Positions 37,910 through 45,781 of a DNA stretch of 64,000 bases are shown here, piece by piece. A program made the translations under genes and the position numbers. The DNA comes from Apostichopus japonicus. Its lineage: Eukaryota > Echinodermata > Holothuroidea > Aspidochirotida > Stichopodidae. Under the pieces are notes generated by a model. It was not told the DNA's origin. It made no database searches and was given only the letters and a program-made list of their open reading frames with translations. Position 1 is the stretch's first letter; each line of letters opens with the position of its first letter. The stretch spans positions 868,001 through 932,000 of the forward strand of contig NC_092568.1 of NCBI RefSeq assembly GCF_037975245.1. The letters run 5' to 3'.

Positions 37910-38331
37910 AATAAAATAAAACTGTTAGCAAACTGCTTATCCACTAGAGAGCCTGTGTAATAGAATGTGTAAAAGTAAGTTGGCCTGACGTTTCGATCCT
38001 AGCAGGATCTTCTTCAGAGGCTAAATGACAAGTTACAGTAACAGAGGGGACAAAAACACGCACAGAATACAGACAGGTTAATGAGCACGGTGAACACAAT
38101 GAGATGGATGAAAGGGGATTATAAGTAGAAAGCAACAGGAGAAGAGGAGAGGAAGGAGATAAACTGTGGAGGGACAAAGAGAGGATTAAAGGCACAGGGT
38201 AAGGAATAAACTGGAGAGGGACAAAGACAGAAAGGTGTGAAGAAAAATGGAGGGGAAGAGAGCTGTGAGAAGAAGAGTGAAAGGGGGGGGGGGAGGGAGA
38301 AAGGGGAGAAGGAGTAGGGAACAGAGGAAAG

Positions 38332-38856
38332 TTAGTCATGTCCTTCCTGAATGTTCAGCCCATGAGGTTGAATGGTACGAAGGCGTTGCATCCAGAGCCT
38401 CTCTCTGCTGATTCGTACTAGGTCAGGACGGCTACCTAAGGATTCAATCCCCTGTAGGGACATGTCGTTAATGGTATGGTTGGGAAGGTTAAAATGTTCT
38501 CCAACTGGGGTCTCAGTCTTCATGGTGTTGACTGTGGATCTGTGACCATAGAATCGCTTCTTGAGGGTGGTTTTGGTTTCGCCAACATACTGGATGCCGC
38601 AAACTCTACAAGAGATCAGATAGATGACATTGGTGGTAGTGCAAGTGATGTGACCCTTAGTCTTGTGTGTGAGTTGCATGCTGTGGCTGGTGATGGAGTT
38701 GGATTCAACAATGTGGTGGCTGCAGACGATGCATCTCGAAGTACGATCACATTTGAAGGTACCATGCTGAATGGGTGTGGGGTTAGAAGTTAGAGGTGGA
38801 ACAGCAGCACGTACAAGAAGGTCTCGTAGGGTCGTCTGTAGGCGATGATGGGTTTT
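38332..38856 (-). CDS. GIY-YIG endonuclease ORF of the Penelope-like element (left copy)
   Basis: This open frame overlaps the end of the reverse transcriptase frame. From an internal Met at 38679 it gives 115 residues. It has the GIY-YIG core (VIY at 18-20, YVG at 31-33), Arg42, His46 and a C-terminal RERLWMQRL with Glu93, plus upstream cysteines (HGTFKC, CIVC) typical of Penelope endonucleases. The nuclease nicks target DNA to prime reverse transcription. Because it is out of frame with the reverse transcriptase, a frameshift or a mutation separates them. Confidence 0.82.
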   Translation of the reverse strand, partial: KTHHRLQTTLRDLLVRAAVPPLTSNPTPIQHGTFKCDRTSRCIVCSHHIVESNSITSHSMQLTHKTKGHITCTTTNVIYLISCRVCGIQYVGETKTTLKKRFYGHRSTVNTMKTETPVGEHFNLPNHTINDMSLQGIESLGSRPDLVRISRERLWMQRLRTIQPHGLNIQEGHD

Positions 38857-41159
38857 TCAGGGACGGCTCGTTGGAGTCTATCTGAAGTGAGGAGAATGTT
38901 GTGGTTGTTAGAGGTGATTTTCTGAAGGGGAGGAAGATTTGGGTGGAAAGTAACAACCAGGGGCAGCTTGTTGTCGCAATCTCGTCCCTTTTTGTCCTTC
39001 ACTGCCAAAGTAGATGATCTGGAAAGGGAGCGGACTCTCTGAATGGCTTCACGCACCCTTCTGGCACTATGGCCCCTGGCAATAAGGTGTTTTTCCAAAG
39101 CATCTGTATGGCGAATGAAAGAGGAATTGTTAGAGCAAATGCGACGAAGACGAAGTGCTTGACTGTAGGCAATTCCAGACTTGCAGTGACGGGGATGGCA
39201 GCTTGAAGAATGGAGATACTGGTGTGTGTCTGTGGGCTTGGTGTATAAGTCTGTAGAGAGAGAACCGTGTTCCTTGCGAACAGTCACATCGAGAAAGTTA
39301 ACCTGTTGGTGAGAGTAATCAGAGGTGAATTTGATGGTGCTGTGGAAAGAATTGATGTGATGGATGAAGGTGAGCAGGCTATCCTCATCACTGGTCCAAA
39401 TGAAGAAGATGTCATCAATGTAGCGCCACCAGATAAGGGGACGGCAGGGAGCCGTACTGAGCATGCGTTCTTCAAGGCTAGACATAAACAGACATGCAAA
39501 GGAAGGAGCCATCCTGGTTCCCATGGCAGTCCCGTGTCTTTGAAGGTAATGCTTGTCCATGAACGTGAAGTTGTTTTTGGTGAGAACCTGTTGCATGAGA
39601 GCTTTGATGTCAGAGATGGGTGGACAAGGGTGGACCTTCTTAGACAGGGCTGCACACGTGGCTGCGATACCTTCAGCATGAGGGATGTTAGTGTACAGAG
39701 AAGTGACGTCGAAAGTACCGATGATGGCTGTACTGGGGATTTGGTTTTTGATATCTTCAAGTTTCCTGAGGAAATCTGGAGTGTCATGGATATAAGAATT
39801 AATCTGAGGAACAAGAGGTTTGATGAAGTGGTCCACAAACAAGGATATCTTCTCGGTGGGGGACCCATTGCCCGAGATGATAGGCCTACCAGGGTTACCA
39901 GGCTTGTGAATTTTGGGCAGGAGATAAAACCTGGCTGCCTTACAGTCTGTGGGAGAAAGGAAAGAAAAAGCCTTCTTAGAGATCTGGTTCCGCTGGTACA
40001 TATCAGTGATGGTCTGTTTTATCTGCTGGGAGAAAATATCTGTGGGATCAGAATCAAGAAGAGTGTAAATATCACTGTTGGAGAGATGACGCATGGCTTC
40101 CTTGATGTAATCCTGTCGATCCTGGATGACAACTGCAGAACCTTTGTCGGCTGGCTTGATGATAATGTCACTGCGAGACATCAGTGAGGAGAGTGCTGTA
40201 CGCTCATCTCTTGGAAGGTTGTCGTGTGTTCTGCAGAGAGGAGAGTTTGACTGGTTAGTCTCAGAGCTGACGACCTGTGTGTAGGCTTCTAAAACAGGGA
40301 CTCTGTTCTTAGGAGGCATCCAAGAACTTTTCTTGCAGAAGGGTTCCCGTTCAGTTGGAGGATCATCTAGGAAAAACTCACGAAGGCGAATTCTGCGAAA
40401 GAAATGAGTAAGATCTTGACTCAGTTCCGCTTGGTCAAATGCTGGAGGAGTAGGACAGAAGTTGAGTCCTTTGGAGAGAAGCCTAAGGTCTGCACTGGTA
40501 AGAGTAGAAGAAGATAAGTTAACAACTGCAGTTGAGGATGGTGGTTCAGACTCAGGTGGAGTCTGGGGCCTTCTAAAACGGTTGCAAGCGGTACGTTTGC
40601 GTCTTTTCTGAAGGTCAGTCATTTTCTTATTTCTTCTTTCTGTGAGTTCAATGTTCTGCTGAGACAAACACAAGTTAATTTTGTTAGTGTACTGAGTCCA
40701 TTCGTCATCGGTGCAGCATGACTGTAATTCAAGCTTCAGCCTCAGGATATCATCGTTGAGGCTATCTAAGGACAATTGGCAGTGTTTGGTGAGGATGTTG
40801 ATGAGACGGATGGAGGTGCTGTGTAAGACTCGGTTCCACTCTCTCTGGAGTCCTGGAGGGAGTGTCCCTAGTGCTGGTTGGTGTGTAACCTGTAGACCTG
40901 AGGGAATAATGCGGGAGAGAGAGTAGAACCTGTAGTTGGAAAGATGGAAAGAATAGCGCTGGGATTTCTGCATCAATTTTCTGAGCTTCTGAAACAAAAG
41001 AAAATGGTGAGACATGGTGAAAGCAGCGGGATGAGTAAATGATAAAAGTGAAATGAAAAACTGAAACACAAGAATACAAATACAAGTACAAATACAAAGT
41101 ACAAAGTAGATAAGGAGGATCACCCGAAGGGATACAGTAACAGAGCAGCTGAAAATCAA
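38790..41159 (-). CDS. Penelope-like element reverse transcriptase ORF (left copy)
   Basis: The 789-codon open frame holds a Penelope-type reverse transcriptase. IKPADKGSAVV is at about residues 335-344, YLLPKIHKPGNPGRPIISG at 412-430, motif A FDVTSLYTNIP with Asp484, motif B GTAMGTRMAPSF at 543-554, motif C YIDD at 580-583, and QVNFLDV at 619-625. The first 48 residues look like translated 5' UTR, so Met49 (MSHHFLLFQ) is a likelier start. The frame ends shortly after AYRRP, where homology moves into the next frame, which carries the endonuclease. The catalytic aspartates are intact. Confidence 0.88.
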   Translation of the reverse strand: MIFSCSVTVSLRVILLIYFVLCICTCICILVFQFFISLLSFTHPAAFTMSHHFLLFQKLRKLMQKSQRYSFHLSNYRFYSLSRIIPSGLQVTHQPALGTLPPGLQREWNRVLHSTSIRLINILTKHCQLSLDSLNDDILRLKLELQSCCTDDEWTQYTNKINLCLSQQNIELTERRNKKMTDLQKRRKRTACNRFRRPQTPPESEPPSSTAVVNLSSSTLTSADLRLLSKGLNFCPTPPAFDQAELSQDLTHFFRRIRLREFFLDDPPTEREPFCKKSSWMPPKNRVPVLEAYTQVVSSETNQSNSPLCRTHDNLPRDERTALSSLMSRSDIIIKPADKGSAVVIQDRQDYIKEAMRHLSNSDIYTLLDSDPTDIFSQQIKQTITDMYQRNQISKKAFSFLSPTDCKAARFYLLPKIHKPGNPGRPIISGNGSPTEKISLFVDHFIKPLVPQINSYIHDTPDFLRKLEDIKNQIPSTAIIGTFDVTSLYTNIPHAEGIAATCAALSKKVHPCPPISDIKALMQQVLTKNNFTFMDKHYLQRHGTAMGTRMAPSFACLFMSSLEERMLSTAPCRPLIWWRYIDDIFFIWTSDEDSLLTFIHHINSFHSTIKFTSDYSHQQVNFLDVTVRKEHGSLSTDLYTKPTDTHQYLHSSSCHPRHCKSGIAYSQALRLRRICSNNSSFIRHTDALEKHLIARGHSARRVREAIQRVRSLSRSSTLAVKDKKGRDCDNKLPLVVTFHPNLPPLQKITSNNHNILLTSDRLQRAVPEKPIIAYRRPYETFLYVLLFHL

Positions 41160-41270
41160 AATAAAATAAAACTGTTAGCAAACTGCTTATCCACTAGAGA
41201 GCCTGTGTAATAGAATGTGTAAAAGTAAGTTGGCCTGACGTTTCGATCCTAGCAGGATCTTCTTCAGAGG

Positions 41271-41272
<2 letters not shown>

Positions 41273-41311
<39 letters not shown>
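41273..41311 (+). repeat. 39-nt A tract at the centre of the palindrome
   Basis: An uninterrupted A run on the + strand separates the two head-to-head Penelope-like copies. It is not itself part of the inverted repeat (A on one arm, T on the other), so it was added or captured when the two 5' ends were joined. The last A also matches the first base of the right copy. Confidence 0.95.
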
Positions 41312-41312
<1 letters not shown>

Positions 41313-41350
41313 CCTCTGAAGAAGATCCTGCTAGGATCGAAACGTCAGGC
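41312..41350 (+). ncRNA. hammerhead-ribozyme-like motif in the Penelope-like pseudo-LTR
   Basis: The order of parts is GCCT, CTGAAGA, a 5-bp stem (GATCC/GGATC) with a 5-nt loop, GAAACGTC, then AGGC, which pairs with the initial GCCT. CUGANGA and GAAA are the conserved hammerhead core and GUC is a canonical cleavage triplet. Two deviations are visible: an extra A before stem II, and a stem III reduced to the self-complementary ACGU, which could only pair between two molecules. Equivalent copies are at 44562-44600 (+), 41233-41271 (-) and 37983-38021 (-). Hammerheads in Penelope-like pseudo-LTRs are established; activity here is inferred. Confidence 0.5.
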
Positions 41351-41423
41351 CAACTTACTTTTACACATTCTATTACACAGGCTCTCTAGTGGATAAGCAG
41401 TTTGCTAACAGTTTTATTTTATT

Positions 41424-43793
41424 TTGATTTTCAGCTGCTCTGTTACTGTATCCCTTCGGGTGATCCTCCTTATCTACTTTGTACTTTGTATTTGTACTTG
41501 TATTTGTATTCTTGTGTTTCAGTTTTTCATTTCACTTTTATCATTTACTCATCCCGCTGCTTTCACCATGTCTCACCATTTTCTTTTGTTTCAGAAGCTC
41601 AGAAAATTGATGCAGAAATCCCAGCGCTATTCTTTCCATCTTTCCAACTACAGGTTCTACTCTCTCTCCCGCATTATTCCCTCAGGTCTACAGGTTACAC
41701 ACCAACCAGCACTAGGGACACTCCCTCCAGGACTCCAGAGAGAGTGGAACCGAGTCTTACACAGCACCTCCATCCGTCTCATCAACATCCTCACCAAACA
41801 CTGCCAATTGTCCTTAGATAGCCTCAACGATGATATCCTGAGGCTGAAGCTTGAATTACAGTCATGCTGCACCGATGACGAATGGACTCAGTACACTAAC
41901 AAAATTAACTTGTGTTTGTCTCAGCAGAACATTGAACTCACAGAAAGAAGAAATAAGAAAATGACTGACCTTCAGAAAAGACGCAAACGTACCGCTTGCA
42001 ACCGTTTTAGAAGGCCCCAGACTCCACCTGAGTCTGAACCACCATCCTCAACTGCAGTTGTTAACTTATCTTCTTCTACTCTTACCAGTGCAGACCTTAG
42101 GCTTCTCTCCAAAGGACTCAACTTCTGTCCTACTCCTCCAGCATTTGACCAAGCGGAACTGAGTCAAGATCTTACTCATTTCTTTCGCAGAATTCACCTT
42201 CGTGAGTTTTTCCTAGATGATCCTCCAACTGAACGGGAACCCTTCTGCAAGAAAAGTTCTTGGATGCCTCCTAAGAACAGAGTCCCTGTTTTAGAAGCCT
42301 ACACACAGGTCGTCAGCTCTGAGACTAACCAGTCAAACTCTCCTCTCTGCAGAACACACGACAACCTTCCAAGAGATGAGCGTACAGCACTCTCCTCACT
42401 GATGTCTCGCAGTGACATTATCATCAAGCCAGCCGACAAAGGTTCTGCAGTTGTCATCCAGGATCGACAGGATTACATCAAGGAAGCCATGCGTCATCTC
42501 TCCAACAGTGATATTTACACTCTTCTTGATTCTGATCCCACAGATATTTTCTCCCAGCAGATAAAACAGACCATCACTGATATGTACCAGCGGAACCAGA
42601 TCTCTAAGAAGGCTTTTTCTTTCCTTTCTCCCACAGACTGTAAGGCAGCCAGGTTTTATCTCCTGCCCAAAATTCACAAGCCTGGTAACCCTGGTAGGCC
42701 TATCATCTCGGGCAATGGGTCCCCCACCGAGAAGATATCCTTGTTTGTGGACCACTTCATCAAACCTCTTGTTCCTCAGATTAATTCTTATATCCATGAC
42801 ACTCCAGATTTCCTCAGGAAACTTGAAGATATCAAAAACCAAATCCCCAGTACAGCCATCATCGGTACTTTCGACGTCACTTCTCTGTACACTAACATCC
42901 CTCATGCTGAAGGTATCGCAGCCACGTGTGCAGCCCTGTCTAAGAAGGTCCACCCTTGTCCACCCATCTCTGACATCAAAGCTCTCATGCAACAGGTTCT
43001 CACCAAAAACAACTTCACGTTCATGGACAAGCATTACCTTCAAAGACACGGGACTGCCATGGGAACCAGGATGGCTCCTTCCTTTGCATGTCTGTTTATG
43101 TCTAGCCTTGAAGAACGCATGCTCAGTACGGCTCCCTGCCGTCCCCTTATCTGGTGGCGCTACATTGATGACATCTTCTTCATTTGGACCAGTGATGAGG
43201 ATAGCCTGCTCACCTTCATCCATCACATCAATTCTTTCCACAGCACCATCAAATTCACCTCTGATTACTCTCACCAACAGGTTAACTTTCTCGATGTGAC
43301 TGTTCGCAAGGAACACGGTTCTCTCTCTACAGACTTATACACCAAGCCCACAGACACACACCAGTATCTCCATTCTTCAAGCTGCCATCCCCGTCACTGC
43401 AAGTCTGGAATTGCCTACAGTCAAGCACTTCGTCTTCGTCGCATTTGCTCTAACAATTCCTCTTTCATTCGCCATACAGATGCTTTGGAAAAACACCTTA
43501 TTGCCAGGGGCCATAGTGCCAGAAGGGTGCGTGAAGCCATTCAGAGAGTCCGCTCCCTTTCCAGATCATCTACTTTGGCAGTGAAGGACAAAAAGGGACG
43601 AGATTGCGACAACAAGCTGCCCCTGGTTGTTACTTTCCACCCAAATCTTCCTCCCCTTCAGAAAATCACCTCTAACAACCACAACATTCTCCTCACTTCA
43701 GATAGACTCCAACGAGCCGTCCCTGAAAAACCCATCATCGCCTACAGACGACCCTACGAGACCTTCTTGTACGTGCTGCTGTTCCACCTCTAA
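41424..43793 (+). CDS. Penelope-like element reverse transcriptase ORF (right copy)
   Basis: The 789-codon frame is identical to the left copy except for His258 in place of Arg258 (CAC at 42195-42197 against CGC). Motif A Asp484 and the YIDD motif at 580-583 are present. As in the left copy, homology leaves this frame near 43750, before the stop. Near identity of two full-length copies implies recent insertion. Confidence 0.88.
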   Translation: MIFSCSVTVSLRVILLIYFVLCICTCICILVFQFFISLLSFTHPAAFTMSHHFLLFQKLRKLMQKSQRYSFHLSNYRFYSLSRIIPSGLQVTHQPALGTLPPGLQREWNRVLHSTSIRLINILTKHCQLSLDSLNDDILRLKLELQSCCTDDEWTQYTNKINLCLSQQNIELTERRNKKMTDLQKRRKRTACNRFRRPQTPPESEPPSSTAVVNLSSSTLTSADLRLLSKGLNFCPTPPAFDQAELSQDLTHFFRRIHLREFFLDDPPTEREPFCKKSSWMPPKNRVPVLEAYTQVVSSETNQSNSPLCRTHDNLPRDERTALSSLMSRSDIIIKPADKGSAVVIQDRQDYIKEAMRHLSNSDIYTLLDSDPTDIFSQQIKQTITDMYQRNQISKKAFSFLSPTDCKAARFYLLPKIHKPGNPGRPIISGNGSPTEKISLFVDHFIKPLVPQINSYIHDTPDFLRKLEDIKNQIPSTAIIGTFDVTSLYTNIPHAEGIAATCAALSKKVHPCPPISDIKALMQQVLTKNNFTFMDKHYLQRHGTAMGTRMAPSFACLFMSSLEERMLSTAPCRPLIWWRYIDDIFFIWTSDEDSLLTFIHHINSFHSTIKFTSDYSHQQVNFLDVTVRKEHGSLSTDLYTKPTDTHQYLHSSSCHPRHCKSGIAYSQALRLRRICSNNSSFIRHTDALEKHLIARGHSARRVREAIQRVRSLSRSSTLAVKDKKGRDCDNKLPLVVTFHPNLPPLQKITSNNHNILLTSDRLQRAVPEKPIIAYRRPYETFLYVLLFHL

Positions 43794-44251
43794 CTTCTAA
43801 CCCCACACCCATTCAGCATGGTACCTTCAAATGTGATCGTACTTCGAGATGCATCGTCTGCAGCCACCACATTGTTGAATCCAACTCCATCACCAGCCAC
43901 AGCATGCAACTCACACACAAGACTAAGGGTCACATCACTTGCACTACCACCAATGTCATCTATCTGATCTCTTGTAGAGTTTGCGGCATCCAGTATGTTG
44001 GCGAAACCAAAACCACCCTCAAGAAGCGATTCTATGGTCACAGATCCACAGTCAACACCATGAAGACTGAGACCCCAGTTGGAGAACATTTTAACCTTCC
44101 CAACCATACCATTAACGACATGTCCCTACAGGGGATTGAATCCTTAGGTAGCCGTCCTGACCTAGTACGAATCAGCAGAGAGAGGCTCTGGATGCAACGC
44201 CTTCGTACCATTCAACCTCATGGGCTGAACATTCAGGAAGGACATGACTAA
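43727..44251 (+). CDS. GIY-YIG endonuclease ORF of the Penelope-like element (right copy)
   Basis: Open from 43727, it overlaps the reverse transcriptase frame by 67 nt in another register; the internal ATG at 43904 gives 115 residues. It has the same GIY-YIG residues as the left copy (VIY, YVG, Arg42, His46, Glu93). The region upstream of that ATG encodes the cysteine-bearing linker usual before the nuclease in this family, which argues that translation should enter from the reverse transcriptase rather than from this ATG. Confidence 0.82.
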   Translation, partial: KTHHRLQTTLRDLLVRAAVPPLTSNPTPIQHGTFKCDRTSRCIVCSHHIVESNSITSHSMQLTHKTKGHITCTTTNVIYLISCRVCGIQYVGETKTTLKKRFYGHRSTVNTMKTETPVGEHFNLPNHTINDMSLQGIESLGSRPDLVRISRERLWMQRLRTIQPHGLNIQEGHD

Positions 44252-44615
44252 CTTTCCTCTGTTCCCTACTCCTTCTCCCCTTTCTCCCTCCCCCCCCCCC
44301 TTTCACTCTTCTTCTCACAGCTCTCTTCCCCTCCATTTTTCTTCACACCTTTCTGTCTTTGTCCCTCTCCAGTTTATTCCTTACCCTGTGCCTTTAATCC
44401 TCTCTTTGTCCCTCCACAGTTTATCTCCTTCCTCTCCTCTTCTCCTGTTGCTTTCTACTTATAATCCCCTTTCATCCATCTCATTGTGTTCACCGTGCTC
44501 ATTAACCTGTCTGTATTCTGTGCGTGTTTTTGTCCCCTCTGTTACTGTAACTTGTCATTTAGCCTCTGAAGAAGATCCTGCTAGGATCGAAACGTCAGGC
44601 CAACTTACTTTTACA

Positions 44616-44629
44616 CATAAAAAAAACAA
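44616..44629 (+). repeat. target-site duplication, right side of the palindromic element
   Basis: CATAAAAAAAACAA, the partner of 37896-37909. It lies on the outer side of the second copy, so the pair encloses both elements and not each one separately. Confidence 0.75.
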
Positions 44630-45039
44630 GGCAGTGAATATTTTCCTAACAACCCACCCACTAAGTTGGGCATGTGCTTCTACTGAAAGTGTATACTGTT
44701 CACCAGTACATGCAAATGTCCATGGCATGGAGGAGCGTAAACAATATGTGACGATTCAGACTACACCTGCCTCAGCAGTTTTTAAATCACTCGTTCATTA
44801 AATATGCTTCTATTGTTTTTGTTTAAAAAATTATCACACACTCTGTATAACAGCACATGACTAGGAAAGCTTGTATACGTTGCCAGATGATTGCCTCACA
44901 CTACAGGCGTGAAACTCCAGTAACAACATGCTGTAAGTTACCATATAGGTAGAATATATGATATATAGATATATATCTATATATATCTATATATATATTT
45001 ATGATACATCATACCAGCAAAACAGCCAGCAGAATCCCA

Positions 45040-45560
45040 AAGGAAGTAAACGCCAAAGAATGATAATATGGTTCAACCCACGGTACAGCATACACGTAAA
45101 GACCAACGTTGGCAGAACCTTCTTAGCGCGATATCCAAGAACTTCCCCAAAACGCACGCGCTTAACAAGATCTTCAATAGAAAGAACATGAAAATCAGCT
45201 ACAGCTGTAGCTGTATGGGAAACATAAATCAGTCATCAAAGCCCACAACACGAAGATCCTGAAAAAGCAACCACCCCCACCCCAACAAAGACATGCAATT
45301 GTAGGGACACCAACGCATGCCCCCTGGCAGAAAAATGCTTGACTAAATCCATTGTATACAAGCCCACATTTCAGCACAATAGCATTGAACACGCGTATAT
45401 TGGCATGTGCTGAGGACAATTTAAGACAAGGTTCAACAACCACACAAAATCCTTCCAGAAGTGTCACACATTGCAGAAAGTGGCAATAATCGCTGCACAA
45501 CCACAAAAGCTAGACTAACTCAACAAACGATCAGAGCTTATCTCCAAATGCAGACACCTC
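45040..45560 (+). pseudogene. decayed 3' part of a second Penelope-like family
   Basis: Fragments in shifting frames read IIWFNPRYSIHVKTNVGR, then NKIFNRKNMKISYSCSC, then CNCRDTNACPLAEKCLTK, IVYK, AYIG and FKTRFNNH. The order matches the linker, cysteine motif and GIY-YIG nuclease of Penelope-like proteins that differ clearly from the intact copies next door. At least three frameshifts and several stops break it. A TATATA tract lies on either side (about 44955-45000 and 45723-45776). Confidence 0.6.
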
Positions 45561-45722
45561 CGTTCACTGAACCGATAAAGAAGAAAAAAGCCGTAATGTT
45601 CAAGAGAGAGAGAAACAGACTAGCAACTCACTTGCCTGGAGAAGGCAGAAGAGCGTGAGACTAATAGTCGCAAGTTGCGACCCGGGAAAAAAACACGCAC
45701 ACACACACATACTGTATGCATC

Positions 45723-45726
45723 TATA

Positions 45727-45776
<50 letters not shown>
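45723..45776. repeat. (AT)n microsatellite
   Basis: A near-perfect AT dinucleotide run following a short (CA)n tract at 45694-45710. Confidence 0.95.

Positions 45777-45781
<5 letters not shown>

Larger units (their letters stand above)
37907..41272 (-). mobile_element. Penelope-like retroelement, left (minus-strand) copy
   Basis: This is a complete-looking element read right to left. It has a 116-bp terminal repeat at 41157-41272 (5') repeated directly at 37907-38022 (3'), a reverse transcriptase ORF, and a GIY-YIG endonuclease ORF. The paired direct repeats match the pseudo-LTR organisation of Penelope-like elements. It is the mirror image of the right copy about an axis at 41291.5. I found one coding difference between the copies (Arg258 here, His258 in the right copy). 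Confidence 0.9.
41311..44618 (+). mobile_element. Penelope-like retroelement, right (plus-strand) copy
   Basis: This is a mirror copy of 37907-41272. The 5' pseudo-LTR is at 41311-41426. The 3' repeat (44561-44618) is only half as long as in the left copy, so this copy ends about 58 bp earlier in the terminal repeat. The sequence after it, from 44616, repeats the 14 bases found at the left outer edge (37896-37909). Confidence 0.9.

Noticed and set aside
39267-40187. 306-codon frame antisense to the Penelope-like reverse transcriptase (mirror at 42396-43316)
   Set aside because: It is the shadow of the reverse transcriptase on the opposite strand; composition and motifs belong to the sense frame.
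37896-44629. Possibility that the palindrome is a long-read hairpin artefact
   Set aside because: An artefact would continue the mirror into the flanks. Here the outer flanks differ, the arms end at different points and differ by a base, and a shared duplication bounds the pair. It still deserves read-level confirmation.
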